This document shows positions 43,576-52,963 of a stretch of 58,789 nt of DNA, piece by piece. Origin of the DNA: Sphingomonadales bacterium (lineage in GTDB: Bacteria > Pseudomonadota > Alphaproteobacteria > Sphingomonadales > Sphingomonadaceae); contig JAGWUH010000021.1 in the NCBI GenBank assembly GCA_028868535.1, forward strand, positions 1 to 58,789. The letters are read 5' to 3'. Under the pieces are notes generated by a model. That model was not told the origin of the DNA. It saw only the letters and a program-made list of their open reading frames with translations, and made no database searches. Made by a program: the position numbers and the translations under genes. How positions within the stretch are numbered: the first letter of the stretch is position 1; each line of letters begins with the position of its first letter.

Positions 43576-44442
43576 TCATCCCAGCAGCAGGTGCCGCAGC
43601 AGCGACAGCGCCAGCAGCGGCTTGTTGACGCCGACGCGGACGCGGGGCGCGGCCCAGCCCCGGCGCGTCATCCGGCCGAGCACGCGGGCGTAAGCGGACT
43701 GCATCAGGCGCGGCGCGGTGAGCAGGCCCCGGGGCTTCGCCGCGAGGATGCCGTCGGCTTCGGTGAAATGGGTCTGCGCGTGGGGGACCAGCCAGTGGGC
43801 GGCGGCATCGAGACGGGGGTCCGCGACCAGCGCGGCGGGCGTGGTCGGGTCGATGCCGGCGGCGGCGAGCGCCTCGCGCGGGAGATAGACACGGCCGATC
43901 GCGGCATCCTCGTCGATGTCGCGCAGGATGTTGGTCAGTTGCAGCGCGCGACCGAGGTGGTGCGCGAGCGCCAGGCCGGGAACCTCGTCCATGCCGAAGA
44001 CGCGCACCGAGAGGCGGCCGACGGCGGAGGCGACGCGATCGCAGTAGAGATCGAGCGTCGGATAATCCGGCCATTGCACGGGCCCGGCGACGTCCATCGC
44101 CATGCCGTCGATCACCGCGACGAAATCCGCCTGCTGCAAGCCGAAGCGGGCGACCGCGTCACGCAGGAAATCCGCCTGCCCGGCCGGCTTGCCGGCGTAA
44201 AGCGCGGCGAGATCACCGCGCCAGCGGTCGAGCGCGGCGGCGCGCGTCGCGACATCGGCGCCCTCGTCGTCGGCGATGTCGTCGACGATGCGGCAGAACG
44301 CGTAGATCGCGAACATCGCCTCGCGCTCGGCCACGGGCAGGACGCGCATCCCCGCGTAGAACGAGGAGCCGGCGACCTTGGCGCGCAGCGCCGGGTCTTC
44401 GAGCGGCGAAGCCGGGCAATTCAAGGCGGGTGGGGCATTCAT
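43576..44442 (-). CDS. hpnD: Presqualene diphosphate synthase HpnD
   Basis: The 288 residues of a trans-isoprenyl diphosphate synthase hold SFYAGMRVLPVAER, two Asp-rich motifs (CRIVDDIADDE; NILRDIDEDA) and GRVYLPREAL. HpnD condenses two farnesyl diphosphates to presqualene diphosphate. The ATG overlaps the hpnC stop (ATGA). Confidence 0.95.
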   Translation of the reverse strand: MNAPPALNCPASPLEDPALRAKVAGSSFYAGMRVLPVAEREAMFAIYAFCRIVDDIADDEGADVATRAAALDRWRGDLAALYAGKPAGQADFLRDAVARFGLQQADFVAVIDGMAMDVAGPVQWPDYPTLDLYCDRVASAVGRLSVRVFGMDEVPGLALAHHLGRALQLTNILRDIDEDAAIGRVYLPREALAAAGIDPTTPAALVADPRLDAAAHWLVPHAQTHFTEADGILAAKPRGLLTAPRLMQSAYARVLGRMTRRGWAAPRVRVGVNKPLLALSLLRHLLLG

Positions 44443-45278
44443 GGCACGATCCGCGCCAGGCCGTGGCGCAGGATCGCGCCCAAGGCAAGCGTGGCGCTGC
44501 GCAGCTTGCCATGGTGCACGGGCTCGCTGAGCGGATCGCGGTGCATCAGCCCGCGGGTGAGATCGACGGCGAGGCGCTGGATGACCGCGACTTCGGTGGA
44601 CAGGCGGGCATCGCGGACATGGCGCGCGAACGGCGCGGCCTCGCGCAGCAGCTCCATCGTGCGGGCGGCAAGACCGGCGATGACGCCGCGCAGCTCCGGC
44701 GTGGCGCGCGCGGCGCCCAGGGCTTCCGTCGCCACGCCGGCGGCGGCGAGCGCGTCCTGCGGGACATAGACGCGGTCCAGCGTGCGGTAGTCCTTGCCGC
44801 AGTCCTGGAGGTGGTTGATGACCTGCAAGGCCGCGCAGAGCGCATCGTTGAGCGGCCACAGCGCGCGGTCCTCGCCGTGGACGTCGAGCACGTAGCGGCC
44901 GACCGGCATCGCCGACTTGGTGCAATAGTCGATCAGGTCGGCCCAGTCGGGATAGCGGAGCTGGGTGACGTCGCGGGTGAAGGCATCGAGCAGGTCGTGC
45001 GCGTGGACGAGATCGAGCCCGCGTTCGCGTGCGACCCGGGCCAGCGCCATCGCCTCGGGCGCGCCTTCGCCGGAGAGCCCGGCGCGCAAGTTGGCGAGCA
45101 GCGCGAGTTTCTCTTCCGGGGCGGCGCTCTCGTGATCGGCGACATCGTCGGCGACGCGGGCGAAGCGGTAGTAGGCGAGGATCGGCGCGCGCGCGTCCGG
45201 GCGCACCAGCCAGGAAGCGACCGGGAAGTTTTCGTCCGTATGCCCCTTGCCCGAGGCGAGATCGGCGGCGTGGTTCAT
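44439..45278 (-). CDS. hpnC: Hydroxysqualene synthase HpnC
   Basis: The 279 residues show HpnC traits: DENFPVASWLVRPDARAP, RVADDVADHESA as first Asp motif, and INHLQDCGKDYRTLDRVYVP in place of the second. HpnC converts presqualene diphosphate to hydroxysqualene. The ATG overlaps the hpnB stop (ATGA), continuing the coupled operon. Confidence 0.95.
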   Translation of the reverse strand: MNHAADLASGKGHTDENFPVASWLVRPDARAPILAYYRFARVADDVADHESAAPEEKLALLANLRAGLSGEGAPEAMALARVARERGLDLVHAHDLLDAFTRDVTQLRYPDWADLIDYCTKSAMPVGRYVLDVHGEDRALWPLNDALCAALQVINHLQDCGKDYRTLDRVYVPQDALAAAGVATEALGAARATPELRGVIAGLAARTMELLREAAPFARHVRDARLSTEVAVIQRLAVDLTRGLMHRDPLSEPVHHGKLRSATLALGAILRHGLARIVP

Positions 45279-46402
45279 GGGTGGACCATTGCCTGCGCGC
45301 GGCCCTTCCACATCCCGCCCTTGCCGCGATGGAAGGCGAGGCCCGAGGCGAGCGTGCACCCGGCGTAGAACCCTGCGACCAGCGGCAGCAGCGGCGCCCA
45401 CAGCGGCGAGCGGCGGTACCAGAGCAGCACCGGCAGCCAGCTCAGCGCCATCAGCGCCCAGGCGAGCGCGCCGAGCAGGCGGGCCGTACCGTGGGCGAGC
45501 AAGGCCAGCGCCGGAGCGGCGGCGAACACCAGCGCGAGGCCGAGGATGGTGCCGAGCAGCAGCAGCGGACTGTAGCGCAGCTGGGCATAGGCCGAGCGCG
45601 CGATCATCGCCGCGATCTCGCCGGCGGTGCGATAAGGGCGGATCGAGCGGCTGCGCTTGGACAGGCCGAGCCAGACCGGGCCGTGGTGCTTGATCAGCGC
45701 ACCGAGCGTGCAATCGTCGATCAGCGCGCCGCGCATCGCGGAGATGCCGCCGGCCGCCTCCAGCGTGGCGCGATCGACCAGCACGCAGCCGCCGGCAGCC
45801 CCGGTCCAGCGGGAGAACAGGCCGCGCGTCCGGTTGATCCAGCCGAACGGGTAGAGCAGCTTGAAGAAGTAGATGAACGCCGGGACCAGCGGGCGCTCCG
45901 GCATGGTGTCGCAGTGGAGCAACGCCATGAACGACACCAGCTTGCGATTGCCGGCCTGCGCGATCTCGACCAGGCGGCGCAGGGTATCGGGGTCGTGTTC
46001 GATATCGGCGTCGGTCAGCCACAGGAAATCCGGCGCACCGGCGGCGGGGATGCCTTGCGACAGCGCCCAGAGCTTGCCGGTCCAGCCGGGGGGGAGCGGG
46101 GTGCCGGTGCGGACCGTGATGCGTGCCGAGCCGAGGCGGCGAGCGAGCGCCCCGGTGCCGTCGCCGGAGTTGTCGTCGACGAGGATCACGCGGAAATCGC
46201 CGGGATAGTCCTGCGCGGCGAGGCTGGCGAGCGAGCGGGCGATGACATCGGCCTCGTCGCGGGCGGGAACGACCGCGACGACTGAAGGCCAGCGCGCGGG
46301 CGCGGCGCGGGGGGCGGCCTCGTCGTTCTCGCGCGTGGTCCAGAAGCCGGTGGCGAGCAGTGCCAGCCAGATCAGCACGGTGAGGGCGCCGAGCACCGTC
46401 AT
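45275..46402 (-). CDS. hpnB: Hopanoid-associated glycosyltransferase HpnB
   Basis: This 375-residue GT2 family protein has an N-terminal membrane helix, VVAVVPARDEADVIARSL, DDNSGDGTG, WLTDADIEHDP and a Q/RxxRW-like region (RSRSIRPYR), followed by C-terminal membrane helices. It probably transfers a sugar or related group to a hopanoid; the exact substrate is not established. ATG 46402 overlaps the hpnA stop. Confidence 0.92.
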   Translation of the reverse strand: MTVLGALTVLIWLALLATGFWTTRENDEAAPRAAPARWPSVVAVVPARDEADVIARSLASLAAQDYPGDFRVILVDDNSGDGTGALARRLGSARITVRTGTPLPPGWTGKLWALSQGIPAAGAPDFLWLTDADIEHDPDTLRRLVEIAQAGNRKLVSFMALLHCDTMPERPLVPAFIYFFKLLYPFGWINRTRGLFSRWTGAAGGCVLVDRATLEAAGGISAMRGALIDDCTLGALIKHHGPVWLGLSKRSRSIRPYRTAGEIAAMIARSAYAQLRYSPLLLLGTILGLALVFAAAPALALLAHGTARLLGALAWALMALSWLPVLLWYRRSPLWAPLLPLVAGFYAGCTLASGLAFHRGKGGMWKGRAQAMVHP

Positions 46403-47400
46403 GCGATCATCCCCGCGGCGCGGAACCATTCGAGCGCCTCGGCGATCGCCTCGCGATAGGGGCGGGCGTGGTAGCCGAGTTCGCGTTCGGCCTTGGCGGA
46501 CGAATAGTACATGTGGTGCGCGGCCATGCGCAGCGAATCGACCGCGAGGAACGGTTCGCGGCCGGTGAGGCGGGCGAACGCCTCGGCCGCGTAAGCCAGC
46601 GGGAACAGCGGCGCGCGCGGCAGCGCCACGGTCGGCGGCTTGCGGCCGACCAGGCCGGCGATGTCCGCCAGCAGTTGCGCCAGCGTCACGTCCTGCCCGC
46701 CGAGCACGTAGCGCTCGCCGATGCGGCCTTTCGCCGCGGCGAGCAGGTGGCCGTGCGCGACATCGTCGACGTGGACGAGGTTGAGCCCCGAATCGACGTA
46801 GGCGGGCATCTTGCCGCTGGCCGCCTCGACGAGGATGCGGCCGGTCGGGGTGGGATGGACGTCGCGCGGGCCGATCGGGGTGGAGGGGTTGACGATGACG
46901 GCGGGGAGGCCGCGCGTTCGCACCATGTCCTCGACCAGCCGCTCCGCGACGACCTTGCTCCGCTTGTAGGCGCCGACCGCCTGCTCGGGACGCGCGGGGC
47001 GGGTTTCATCCGATGCGCCGCCGTGTACCGGCAGCAGCGTCGCCACCGACGAGGTGTGGACGACGCGCGGGATGCCGACGGCGAGCGCGGCCTCCATCAC
47101 CGTGCGCGTCATCGCCTCGTTGTTGCGGACGATCTCCTCCGGGTCGCGCGCCCAGATGCGGTAGTCGGCGGCGACGTGGTAGAGGCAGGCGGCGCGGTCA
47201 CCCGCGAAGGCGGCGGCGACGGCGGCGGGATCGCGCAAGTCCGCCTGCGCCAGTTCGCCGGGGAAGTCCGCCAGGTTGGCGCGCGGGCTGGAGGCGCGGA
47301 CGACGCCGAGCACGCCCGCGCCCTGCGCCGCCAGCGCGCGGGCGACGGCCGAGCCGAGAAAGCCGGCGACGCCGGTGACGATGATGCGCTGCCCGTCCAC
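46399..47400 (-). CDS. hpnA: Hopanoid-associated NAD-dependent sugar epimerase HpnA
   Basis: This 333-residue extended short-chain dehydrogenase has VTGVAGFLGSAVARALA, HTSSVATLLP, the catalytic YKRSK (here VGAYKRSKVVAE) and NPSTPIGPRD. It belongs to the dihydroflavonol reductase-like HpnA group, thought to modify a hopanoid sugar. It is the first gene of the leftward operon, divergent from hpnI. Confidence 0.92.
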   Translation of the reverse strand: MDGQRIIVTGVAGFLGSAVARALAAQGAGVLGVVRASSPRANLADFPGELAQADLRDPAAVAAAFAGDRAACLYHVAADYRIWARDPEEIVRNNEAMTRTVMEAALAVGIPRVVHTSSVATLLPVHGGASDETRPARPEQAVGAYKRSKVVAERLVEDMVRTRGLPAVIVNPSTPIGPRDVHPTPTGRILVEAASGKMPAYVDSGLNLVHVDDVAHGHLLAAAKGRIGERYVLGGQDVTLAQLLADIAGLVGRKPPTVALPRAPLFPLAYAAEAFARLTGREPFLAVDSLRMAAHHMYYSSAKAERELGYHARPYREAIAEALEWFRAAGMIA

Positions 47401-47459
47401 CTCGGTGCTCCTAGTTTCTTTTGCGCCCGCCGGGAAGCGCCTGTAGGGAGCGCGGCGGC
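47401..47459. promoter_or_regulatory. Divergent hpnA/hpnI promoter region
   Basis: Only 59 bp separate the two divergent hopanoid operons, so promoters for both must lie here or within the coding ends. The stretch includes a relatively AT-rich ctagtttcttttg. No firm -35/-10 pair or operator was recognised. Confidence 0.4.
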
Positions 47460-48617
47460 ATGGTTTCCCCGACGTTCTCGCACTGGATCGGCCAGTTCCT
47501 GGCGCTGCTGGCGGCGGCGGCGGTGGTCTATCAGCTCGTCGTCGTGCGGGCGTTCGGGCGCTGGTTCGCGCGGCCGTGCCCCGAAGATCGCGGCGATGCG
47601 GCGGTGACGCTGCTGAAGCCGTTGCACGGGGCCGAGCCGAAGCTGGCGGAAAACCTCGCGACCTTCCTCGTGCAGGACCACGCCGGGCCGGTGCAGATGC
47701 TGTGCGGGGTCAACGCGCCCGATGATGCCGCGCTGGCGGTGGCGCGCGGCTTGCAACCGGCGCGCGCGCAGGATGAGGTGACGCTGTGGCCGGGGCCGCG
47801 GGCCGCCGGCGCCAATGGCAAGATCGGCAACCTGGTGGCGATGATGGGCGCGGCGCGGCATCCGCTGCTGGTGCTTTCCGACAGCGACATGGCGGTGGCG
47901 CCGGATTATCTGCCGAAAGTGCTGGGGGCCTTGCAGCAGCCGGGGATCGGCGTGGTATCGTGCCTCTACCTCGGCCGCGGCGATGCCGGGCGCTGGTCCG
48001 AGATCGGCGCGGCGGCGATCTCCTATGCGATGATGCCGAACATGACACTGGCGCTGCGCTACGGCCTGTCGCAACCGTGCATGGGATCGACGATCGCGCT
48101 GCGGCGCGAGACGCTGGATGCGATCGGCGGGTTCGAGCGGTTCGTCGACGTGCTGGCGGACGATTACGCGATCGGCATGGCGGTGAGCGCGCTGGGGCTG
48201 CGCGTGGCGGTGCCGCCAATGCTGGTGACGCACGCCTGCGAGGAGCCGAGCCTTGCCGCGCTGTGGCGGCACCACTTGCGCTGGGCGGCGACGCTGCGCA
48301 GCATCGTCGGGCTGCAGCATGGCGGCACCGTGATCACCCACGCGCTGCCGCTGGCGGTGCTGGCGGCGCTGTTCGCGCCGCTGCCGGGACTGCTGCTGGT
48401 GGCCGCGGCGCTGGCGGCACGGCTCATGGTCAAGCGCCGCGTCGATCGCCAGGCGGGCCATGCCAGTGGCAGTGTGCTCGATCTCGTGCTATCCGATTTC
48501 CTCGGCTTTTTCGTGTTTCTCGCCAGCCTGACCGCGCGGACGATTGATTGGCGCGGCCATCGCCTTACAATGCATGGCGATGGCCGTATCCGTTCGCGGA
48601 CGGCCCCTGCCCCGTGA
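47460..48617 (+). CDS. hpnI: Hopanoid glycosyltransferase HpnI
   Basis: This 385-residue protein is related to ceramide glucosyltransferases. It has an N-terminal membrane helix, VTLLKPLHGAEPKLAENL, LVLSDSDMAVAPDYLPKV, VDVLADDYAIGMAV and HHLRWAAT as the final motif, followed by C-terminal helices. HpnI adds N-acetylglucosamine to bacteriohopanetetrol. It starts the rightward operon hpnI-hpnJ-hpnK-mlaA. A homologous copy is at 54964-56115. Confidence 0.93.
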   Translation: MVSPTFSHWIGQFLALLAAAAVVYQLVVVRAFGRWFARPCPEDRGDAAVTLLKPLHGAEPKLAENLATFLVQDHAGPVQMLCGVNAPDDAALAVARGLQPARAQDEVTLWPGPRAAGANGKIGNLVAMMGAARHPLLVLSDSDMAVAPDYLPKVLGALQQPGIGVVSCLYLGRGDAGRWSEIGAAAISYAMMPNMTLALRYGLSQPCMGSTIALRRETLDAIGGFERFVDVLADDYAIGMAVSALGLRVAVPPMLVTHACEEPSLAALWRHHLRWAATLRSIVGLQHGGTVITHALPLAVLAALFAPLPGLLLVAAALAARLMVKRRVDRQAGHASGSVLDLVLSDFLGFFVFLASLTARTIDWRGHRLTMHGDGRIRSRTAPAP

Positions 48618-48642
48618 TTCCCCCACCAGGATTTAGCATTCC

Positions 48643-50088
48643 ATGAAGCGTACCCTGTTCCTGCAAGGCCCCTCGTTCGACGGCTACGACGGCGGCGCCG
48701 GCGCGCGCTACCAGATGAAGCGCGAGGTCAAGAGCTTCTGGTATCCCACCTGGATCGCGCAGCCGGCGGCGATGGTGCCAGGATCGAAGCTGATCGACGC
48801 GCCCGCGCACGACCTGTCGTGGGACGACATCGCGCACGAGTTCGACGAGCGCGATCTGGTGATCCTTCACACCTCGACCCCGTCGTTCCGGCAGGACGTG
48901 CAGACGGCGGAGCTGATCAAGGCGCGCAACCCGCAGTGCCTGGTCGGCATGGTCGGCGCCAAGGTGATGATCGAGGACGAAAAGAGCCTGCAGGCGTCCC
49001 CGGCGATCGATTTCGTATGCCGCGAGGAGTATGATTTCACCTGCGTCGAGCTGGCCGAGGGCAAGCCGCTGGCGGAGATCGACGGCATTACCTGGCGGGC
49101 GCCGGACGGCAGCATCGTGCGCAACAAGGACCGCGCGATGATCGAGGACATGGACGTGCTGCCGATGGTCAGCCCGATCTACAAGCGCGATCTCGACCCG
49201 ATCAAGTACTTCGGCGGCTATCAGCGCCATCCCTACGTCTCGTTCTACACCGGGCGCGGCTGCAAGAGCCGCTGCACCTTCTGCCTGTGGCCGCAGACGA
49301 TCAGCGGGCACCGCTATCGCCACCGCACCGTGCCCAAGGTGATCGAGGAAGTGCAGTACATCCTCAAGGAAATGCCCGAGGTGAAGGAGATCTTCTTCGA
49401 CGACGACACGCTGGCGGATGCGCACGACTACGTGGTCGAGCTTTCGGACGAACTCGCCAAGCTCGGCTTCGGCAAGCCGGGCTTCCCCGTCACCTGGGGC
49501 TGCAACGCCAAGGCCAACGTGCCGCAGCCGGTGCTCGCGGCGATGAAGGCGGGCGGCTGCCGCGTGCTGCTGGTCGGCTACGAGAGCGGGAACCAGCAGA
49601 TCCTGCACAACATCAAGAAGGGCTTGCGCACCGATGTCGCGCGCAAGTTCACCAGGGACGCGCACGCGCTGGGGCTGACGATCCACGGCACCTTCATCCT
49701 CGGCCTGCCCGGCGAAACGCTGGAGACGATCGAGGAAACGATCCGCTATGCGATCGAGCTGAACCCGCACACCATCCAGGTCTCGCTGGCGGCGCCCTAT
49801 CCGGGCACCTTCCTCTACAAGCAGGCGACCGAGAACGGCTGGTTCGACGGCAGCGACCATCTGCTGACCGACGGCGGCAACCAGATCGCGCAGCTTTCGT
49901 ACCCGCACCTGTCGAGCGCGGTGATCTTCGACAAGGTCGAGGAGTTCTACAAGCGCTTCTACTTCCGCCCGCGCAAGATCGGCGCGATCATGGGCGAGAT
50001 GCTGCGTGACTGGGACATGATGAAGCGCCGCCTGCGCGAAGGCGTGGAGTTCTTCGACTTCCTGCGCCGCCGCAAGGAAGCCGCCTGA
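48643..50088 (+). CDS. hpnJ: Hopanoid radical SAM protein HpnJ
   Basis: The 481 residues comprise an N-terminal cobalamin-binding-like domain (FLQGPSFDGYDGGAGARY) and a radical SAM core with Cys207-x3-Cys211-x2-Cys214 in GRGCKSRCTFCLW. HpnJ rearranges the glucosamine ring to a cyclitol ether head group. It lies 25 bp after hpnI. Confidence 0.95.
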   Translation: MKRTLFLQGPSFDGYDGGAGARYQMKREVKSFWYPTWIAQPAAMVPGSKLIDAPAHDLSWDDIAHEFDERDLVILHTSTPSFRQDVQTAELIKARNPQCLVGMVGAKVMIEDEKSLQASPAIDFVCREEYDFTCVELAEGKPLAEIDGITWRAPDGSIVRNKDRAMIEDMDVLPMVSPIYKRDLDPIKYFGGYQRHPYVSFYTGRGCKSRCTFCLWPQTISGHRYRHRTVPKVIEEVQYILKEMPEVKEIFFDDDTLADAHDYVVELSDELAKLGFGKPGFPVTWGCNAKANVPQPVLAAMKAGGCRVLLVGYESGNQQILHNIKKGLRTDVARKFTRDAHALGLTIHGTFILGLPGETLETIEETIRYAIELNPHTIQVSLAAPYPGTFLYKQATENGWFDGSDHLLTDGGNQIAQLSYPHLSSAVIFDKVEEFYKRFYFRPRKIGAIMGEMLRDWDMMKRRLREGVEFFDFLRRRKEAA

Positions 50089-50102
50089 ACGCGCCGTTCG
50101 CC

Positions 50103-50933
50103 TTGGCTGAGGGCGGCATCACGGCGGCGGCACGGCGGCTGGTGGTGACGGCCGACGATTTCGGCGCCGCGGTCGCGGTGAACGAGGCGGTCGAGCGCGC
50201 GCACCGCGAAGGCATTCTCACCGCCGCCAGCCTGATGGTCGGCGGCGGCGCCTGCGCCGATGCGGTGGCGCGGGCGCGGCGCCTGCCGGGGCTGGGCGTG
50301 GGCTTGCACGTTGTGCTGTGCGACGGCGTGCCGGTGCTGCCGGCGGCACGGGTGTCGTGGCTGGTGGGCGCCGACGGGCGCTTTCACGATTCGATGCTCA
50401 GAACGGCATTGCTGGTGGCACTGGTGCCCGCCGCGCGGGCGCAGATGCGTGCCGAAGTGGCGGCGCAGTTCGCGGCGTTCGCGGCGACCGGGCTGCCGCT
50501 CGACCATGCCAACGCGCACAAGCATTTCCATATGCATCCGATGATTGCCGCAGCGATGCTGCACGCCGGCGCGCAGCATGGCCTGCGCGCCGTCCGCACC
50601 CCGCGCGAGGCCGGCGGCGGCCTGCTGGCGTGGTGGGCGGGGCTGCTCGGCCGGCGCTGGCGTGCGCGCGGGCTGCTGGTCAACGACGCGGTGTCCGGGC
50701 TCGCCGCGAGCGGCGCGTTCGACGCGGCGGCGATGCAGGCGGCGCTGGCGGCGCTGCCCGCGGGGCTGACCGAGCTTTACGCGCACCCGGCCACCGGTCC
50801 ATACCCGGGCAGCGCGCCGGGCTACCGCTATGCCACGGAGCTGGCGGCGCTGTGCGACCCGGCGGTGAAGGCCGCGCTGGCGGCGAGCGGCGCGGTGCCC
50901 GGGCGTTTTGCCGATTTCGTGGGGACCTGCTGA
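50103..50933 (+). CDS. hpnK: Hopanoid deacetylase HpnK (YdjC family)
   Basis: The 276 residues have RLVVTADDFGAAVAVNEAVE, VGLHVVLCDG and DHANAHKHFHMHP, the metal-binding motifs of YdjC carbohydrate deacetylases. HpnK deacetylates the N-acetylglucosaminyl hopanoid made by HpnI. The first in-frame start is TTG at 50103, just upstream of the conserved region. The stop overlaps the mlaA start (TGATG). A second homologue lies at 54113-54967. Confidence 0.92.
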   Translation: MAEGGITAAARRLVVTADDFGAAVAVNEAVERAHREGILTAASLMVGGGACADAVARARRLPGLGVGLHVVLCDGVPVLPAARVSWLVGADGRFHDSMLRTALLVALVPAARAQMRAEVAAQFAAFAATGLPLDHANAHKHFHMHPMIAAAMLHAGAQHGLRAVRTPREAGGGLLAWWAGLLGRRWRARGLLVNDAVSGLAASGAFDAAAMQAALAALPAGLTELYAHPATGPYPGSAPGYRYATELAALCDPAVKAALAASGAVPGRFADFVGTC

Positions 50934-51880
50934 TGCTGGCTGCCTATCTCGCCTTGCAGATGGCGGCGGCCGTGCCCGCCCCCGATGCGGCACCGGCGAA
51001 CGCTGCCGAACCGCCCGCCGCGGTGGTCTTGCCGGGCGATGCTTCCGCCGCGGCGGCGCCCGCCCCTGCCGTCCCGGTCCTGGTGCCGGCGGTCGCGGCG
51101 CCGGCCGCGCCGGCGGACCCGGCGATGGACGACGTCATTCCCCGGGTGCCGGGCGAGGCCGATCCCCTGCAGCCCATCAACCGCATATTCTACGCGATCA
51201 ACCGGCCGATCGACCGCTTCGTGATCCGTCCGGCGGCGATGACCTACAAGACCGTCGTGCCCAAGCCGCTGCGCGACGGCGCGCGCAACTTCCTGCAGTT
51301 GCTCGACGAGCCGGTGGTGATCTTCAACGACCTGCTGCAACTGCGGCCCGGTCGCGCGGTCCGGGGCGTGGCGCGGTTCGTCGTCAACGCCACGCTGGGG
51401 TTCGGCGGGCTGTTCGATGTCGCGAAGCGCAAGCCGTTCCACCTGCCGCATCACGACAACGGCTTCGGCGACACGCTGGGCGTCTATGGCATCGGCCCGC
51501 TGCTCTATGTCTATCTGCCGGTACTCGGCCCGACGACGATGCGCGACTTCGGCGGCGACTATGTCGACGACCTGGTCAAGCCGCGCCTGCTCTACCTGAT
51601 CACTCACCCGGACAGCGACCGGCCGATCTTCCGCAGCCGCGGCAAGGTGGGCAAGGCGAACACGGTCGCGCTGGTCGTCGACGGGCTCGACGAGCGCGCC
51701 GAGAACGACCAGGAGCTGCAGGCGATCGAACACGACTCGGTCGATCCCTACGCCGCGATGCGCACGAGCTTCCTGCAGGACCGCGCCGGCGAGATCGCCG
51801 GCCTGAAAGCCAAAGACGGGGTCGAGGCGGCGAATCCGCACCTCGACGATCCGCTGCTGGACCCCGCGGCGGGCAAGTAG
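50933..51880 (+). CDS. mlaA: MlaA family outer-membrane lipid transport protein
   Basis: The 315 residues have an Ala/Pro-rich N terminus and then the MlaA/VacJ domain: DPLQPINRIFYAINRPIDRF, VARFVVNATLGFGGLFDVA and GFGDTLGVYGIGPL. MlaA removes mislocalised phospholipid from the outer leaflet. No lipobox cysteine is seen, unlike E. coli MlaA. It is coupled to hpnK, tying hopanoid modification to outer-membrane lipid order. It converges on the LLM gene with a 1-bp gap. Confidence 0.93.
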   Translation: MLAAYLALQMAAAVPAPDAAPANAAEPPAAVVLPGDASAAAAPAPAVPVLVPAVAAPAAPADPAMDDVIPRVPGEADPLQPINRIFYAINRPIDRFVIRPAAMTYKTVVPKPLRDGARNFLQLLDEPVVIFNDLLQLRPGRAVRGVARFVVNATLGFGGLFDVAKRKPFHLPHHDNGFGDTLGVYGIGPLLYVYLPVLGPTTMRDFGGDYVDDLVKPRLLYLITHPDSDRPIFRSRGKVGKANTVALVVDGLDERAENDQELQAIEHDSVDPYAAMRTSFLQDRAGEIAGLKAKDGVEAANPHLDDPLLDPAAGK

Positions 51881-51881
51881 C

Positions 51882-52886
51882 TCAGGCGAAAGCGGGCAGC
51901 ACGTCCTTCGCGAACACCTCGGCGTAATGGACGAAGCGTTCGACCGGGAGGCCCGGCGGCATCATCATGATGTAGTGATCGACCGGGATCGCCTGCTGCA
52001 ACGCCTTGAACTTGGCGATGGCCTGGTCCGGCGTCAGCACCTCGAGCACGCCGCTCGCCTTGAAGGGGTCGAGGCTCATCGGGGTGAAGCTTTCCATGCC
52101 CAGGGCGCGGTCCTCGTCGAACCACTGGCCATAGCTGTTGTTGACGTGGTGGAAGGCCGGGGCCAGCTCCTCGAGCGCGGTGGCGGGATCGCGCGCGACG
52201 ACGGTCATCAACCCGGTCACGCGGATCTTCGCGCTGGCGGGGTCGCGGCCGGCCTCGCGCAGCTTGTCGGCATAGCCGTCGAACGCGCCGGCATCGCCGA
52301 CATAGCCGTCGCCGTAGCGGGCGACGCGCTCGATCGCCTTCGGCGCGAAGCCGCCGATGTACAGCGGGATGCGGCCGCGCGGCGCGGGCGGCATCAGCCG
52401 CGCGCCGCTGCACCGGTAGAACTGCCCGTCGAAATCGACCGTCTCGCCCGCCCACAGCCGGGTGACGATCTGCAGCCACTCGTCGAACATCCGGCCGCGC
52501 TTGGTGAAATCGACGCCCAGCGCCGCCGTCTCGCGCTTGCGATAGCCGATGGCCAGGCCAAGATCGAGGCGCCCCTGCGCGAGGATGTCGAGCACCGCCG
52601 CATCGGTGGCGAAGCGCACCGGGTTGTAAAGCGGGGCCAGCGCGATCGCGGTGCCGAGGCGGATCGTCTGCGTGCGCGCGGCGATGGCGGACAGGGCGAC
52701 CAGCGGCGAGGGCATGTAGCCGTCGTCGGCGAGGTGATGCTCGGGCACCCAGGCACCGGTGAAGCCCGCGCCCTCGGTCCAGGCGACGGCATCGAGGATC
52801 TCGGCGTAGAGGTCCTCGGACTTGCGCCCGGCCCAGGCGGGATTGCGGAAATCGTAAAGGTAGCCAAAGCCGAGCTTGCCGGACAT
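51882..52886 (-). CDS. LLM class flavin-dependent oxidoreductase
   Basis: The 334 residues follow the luciferase-like fold with FTGAWVPEHHLADDGYMPS, LGTAIALAPLYNPVRFA and LGLAIGYRKRETAALG. Such enzymes use F420 or FMNH2; the His pair in EHH is typical of the broad family, and the substrate is unknown. It sits alone between the two hopanoid gene groups. Confidence 0.92.
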   Translation of the reverse strand: MSGKLGFGYLYDFRNPAWAGRKSEDLYAEILDAVAWTEGAGFTGAWVPEHHLADDGYMPSPLVALSAIAARTQTIRLGTAIALAPLYNPVRFATDAAVLDILAQGRLDLGLAIGYRKRETAALGVDFTKRGRMFDEWLQIVTRLWAGETVDFDGQFYRCSGARLMPPAPRGRIPLYIGGFAPKAIERVARYGDGYVGDAGAFDGYADKLREAGRDPASAKIRVTGLMTVVARDPATALEELAPAFHHVNNSYGQWFDEDRALGMESFTPMSLDPFKASGVLEVLTPDQAIAKFKALQQAIPVDHYIMMMPPGLPVERFVHYAEVFAKDVLPAFA

Positions 52887-52963
52887 GTGCGTTCTCCCTT
52901 GCTGGCCGTCCTATGCCGCAAGCGTCGCCCGGCGGGTAACGTGCCGGCGATATCGAACCGCGA

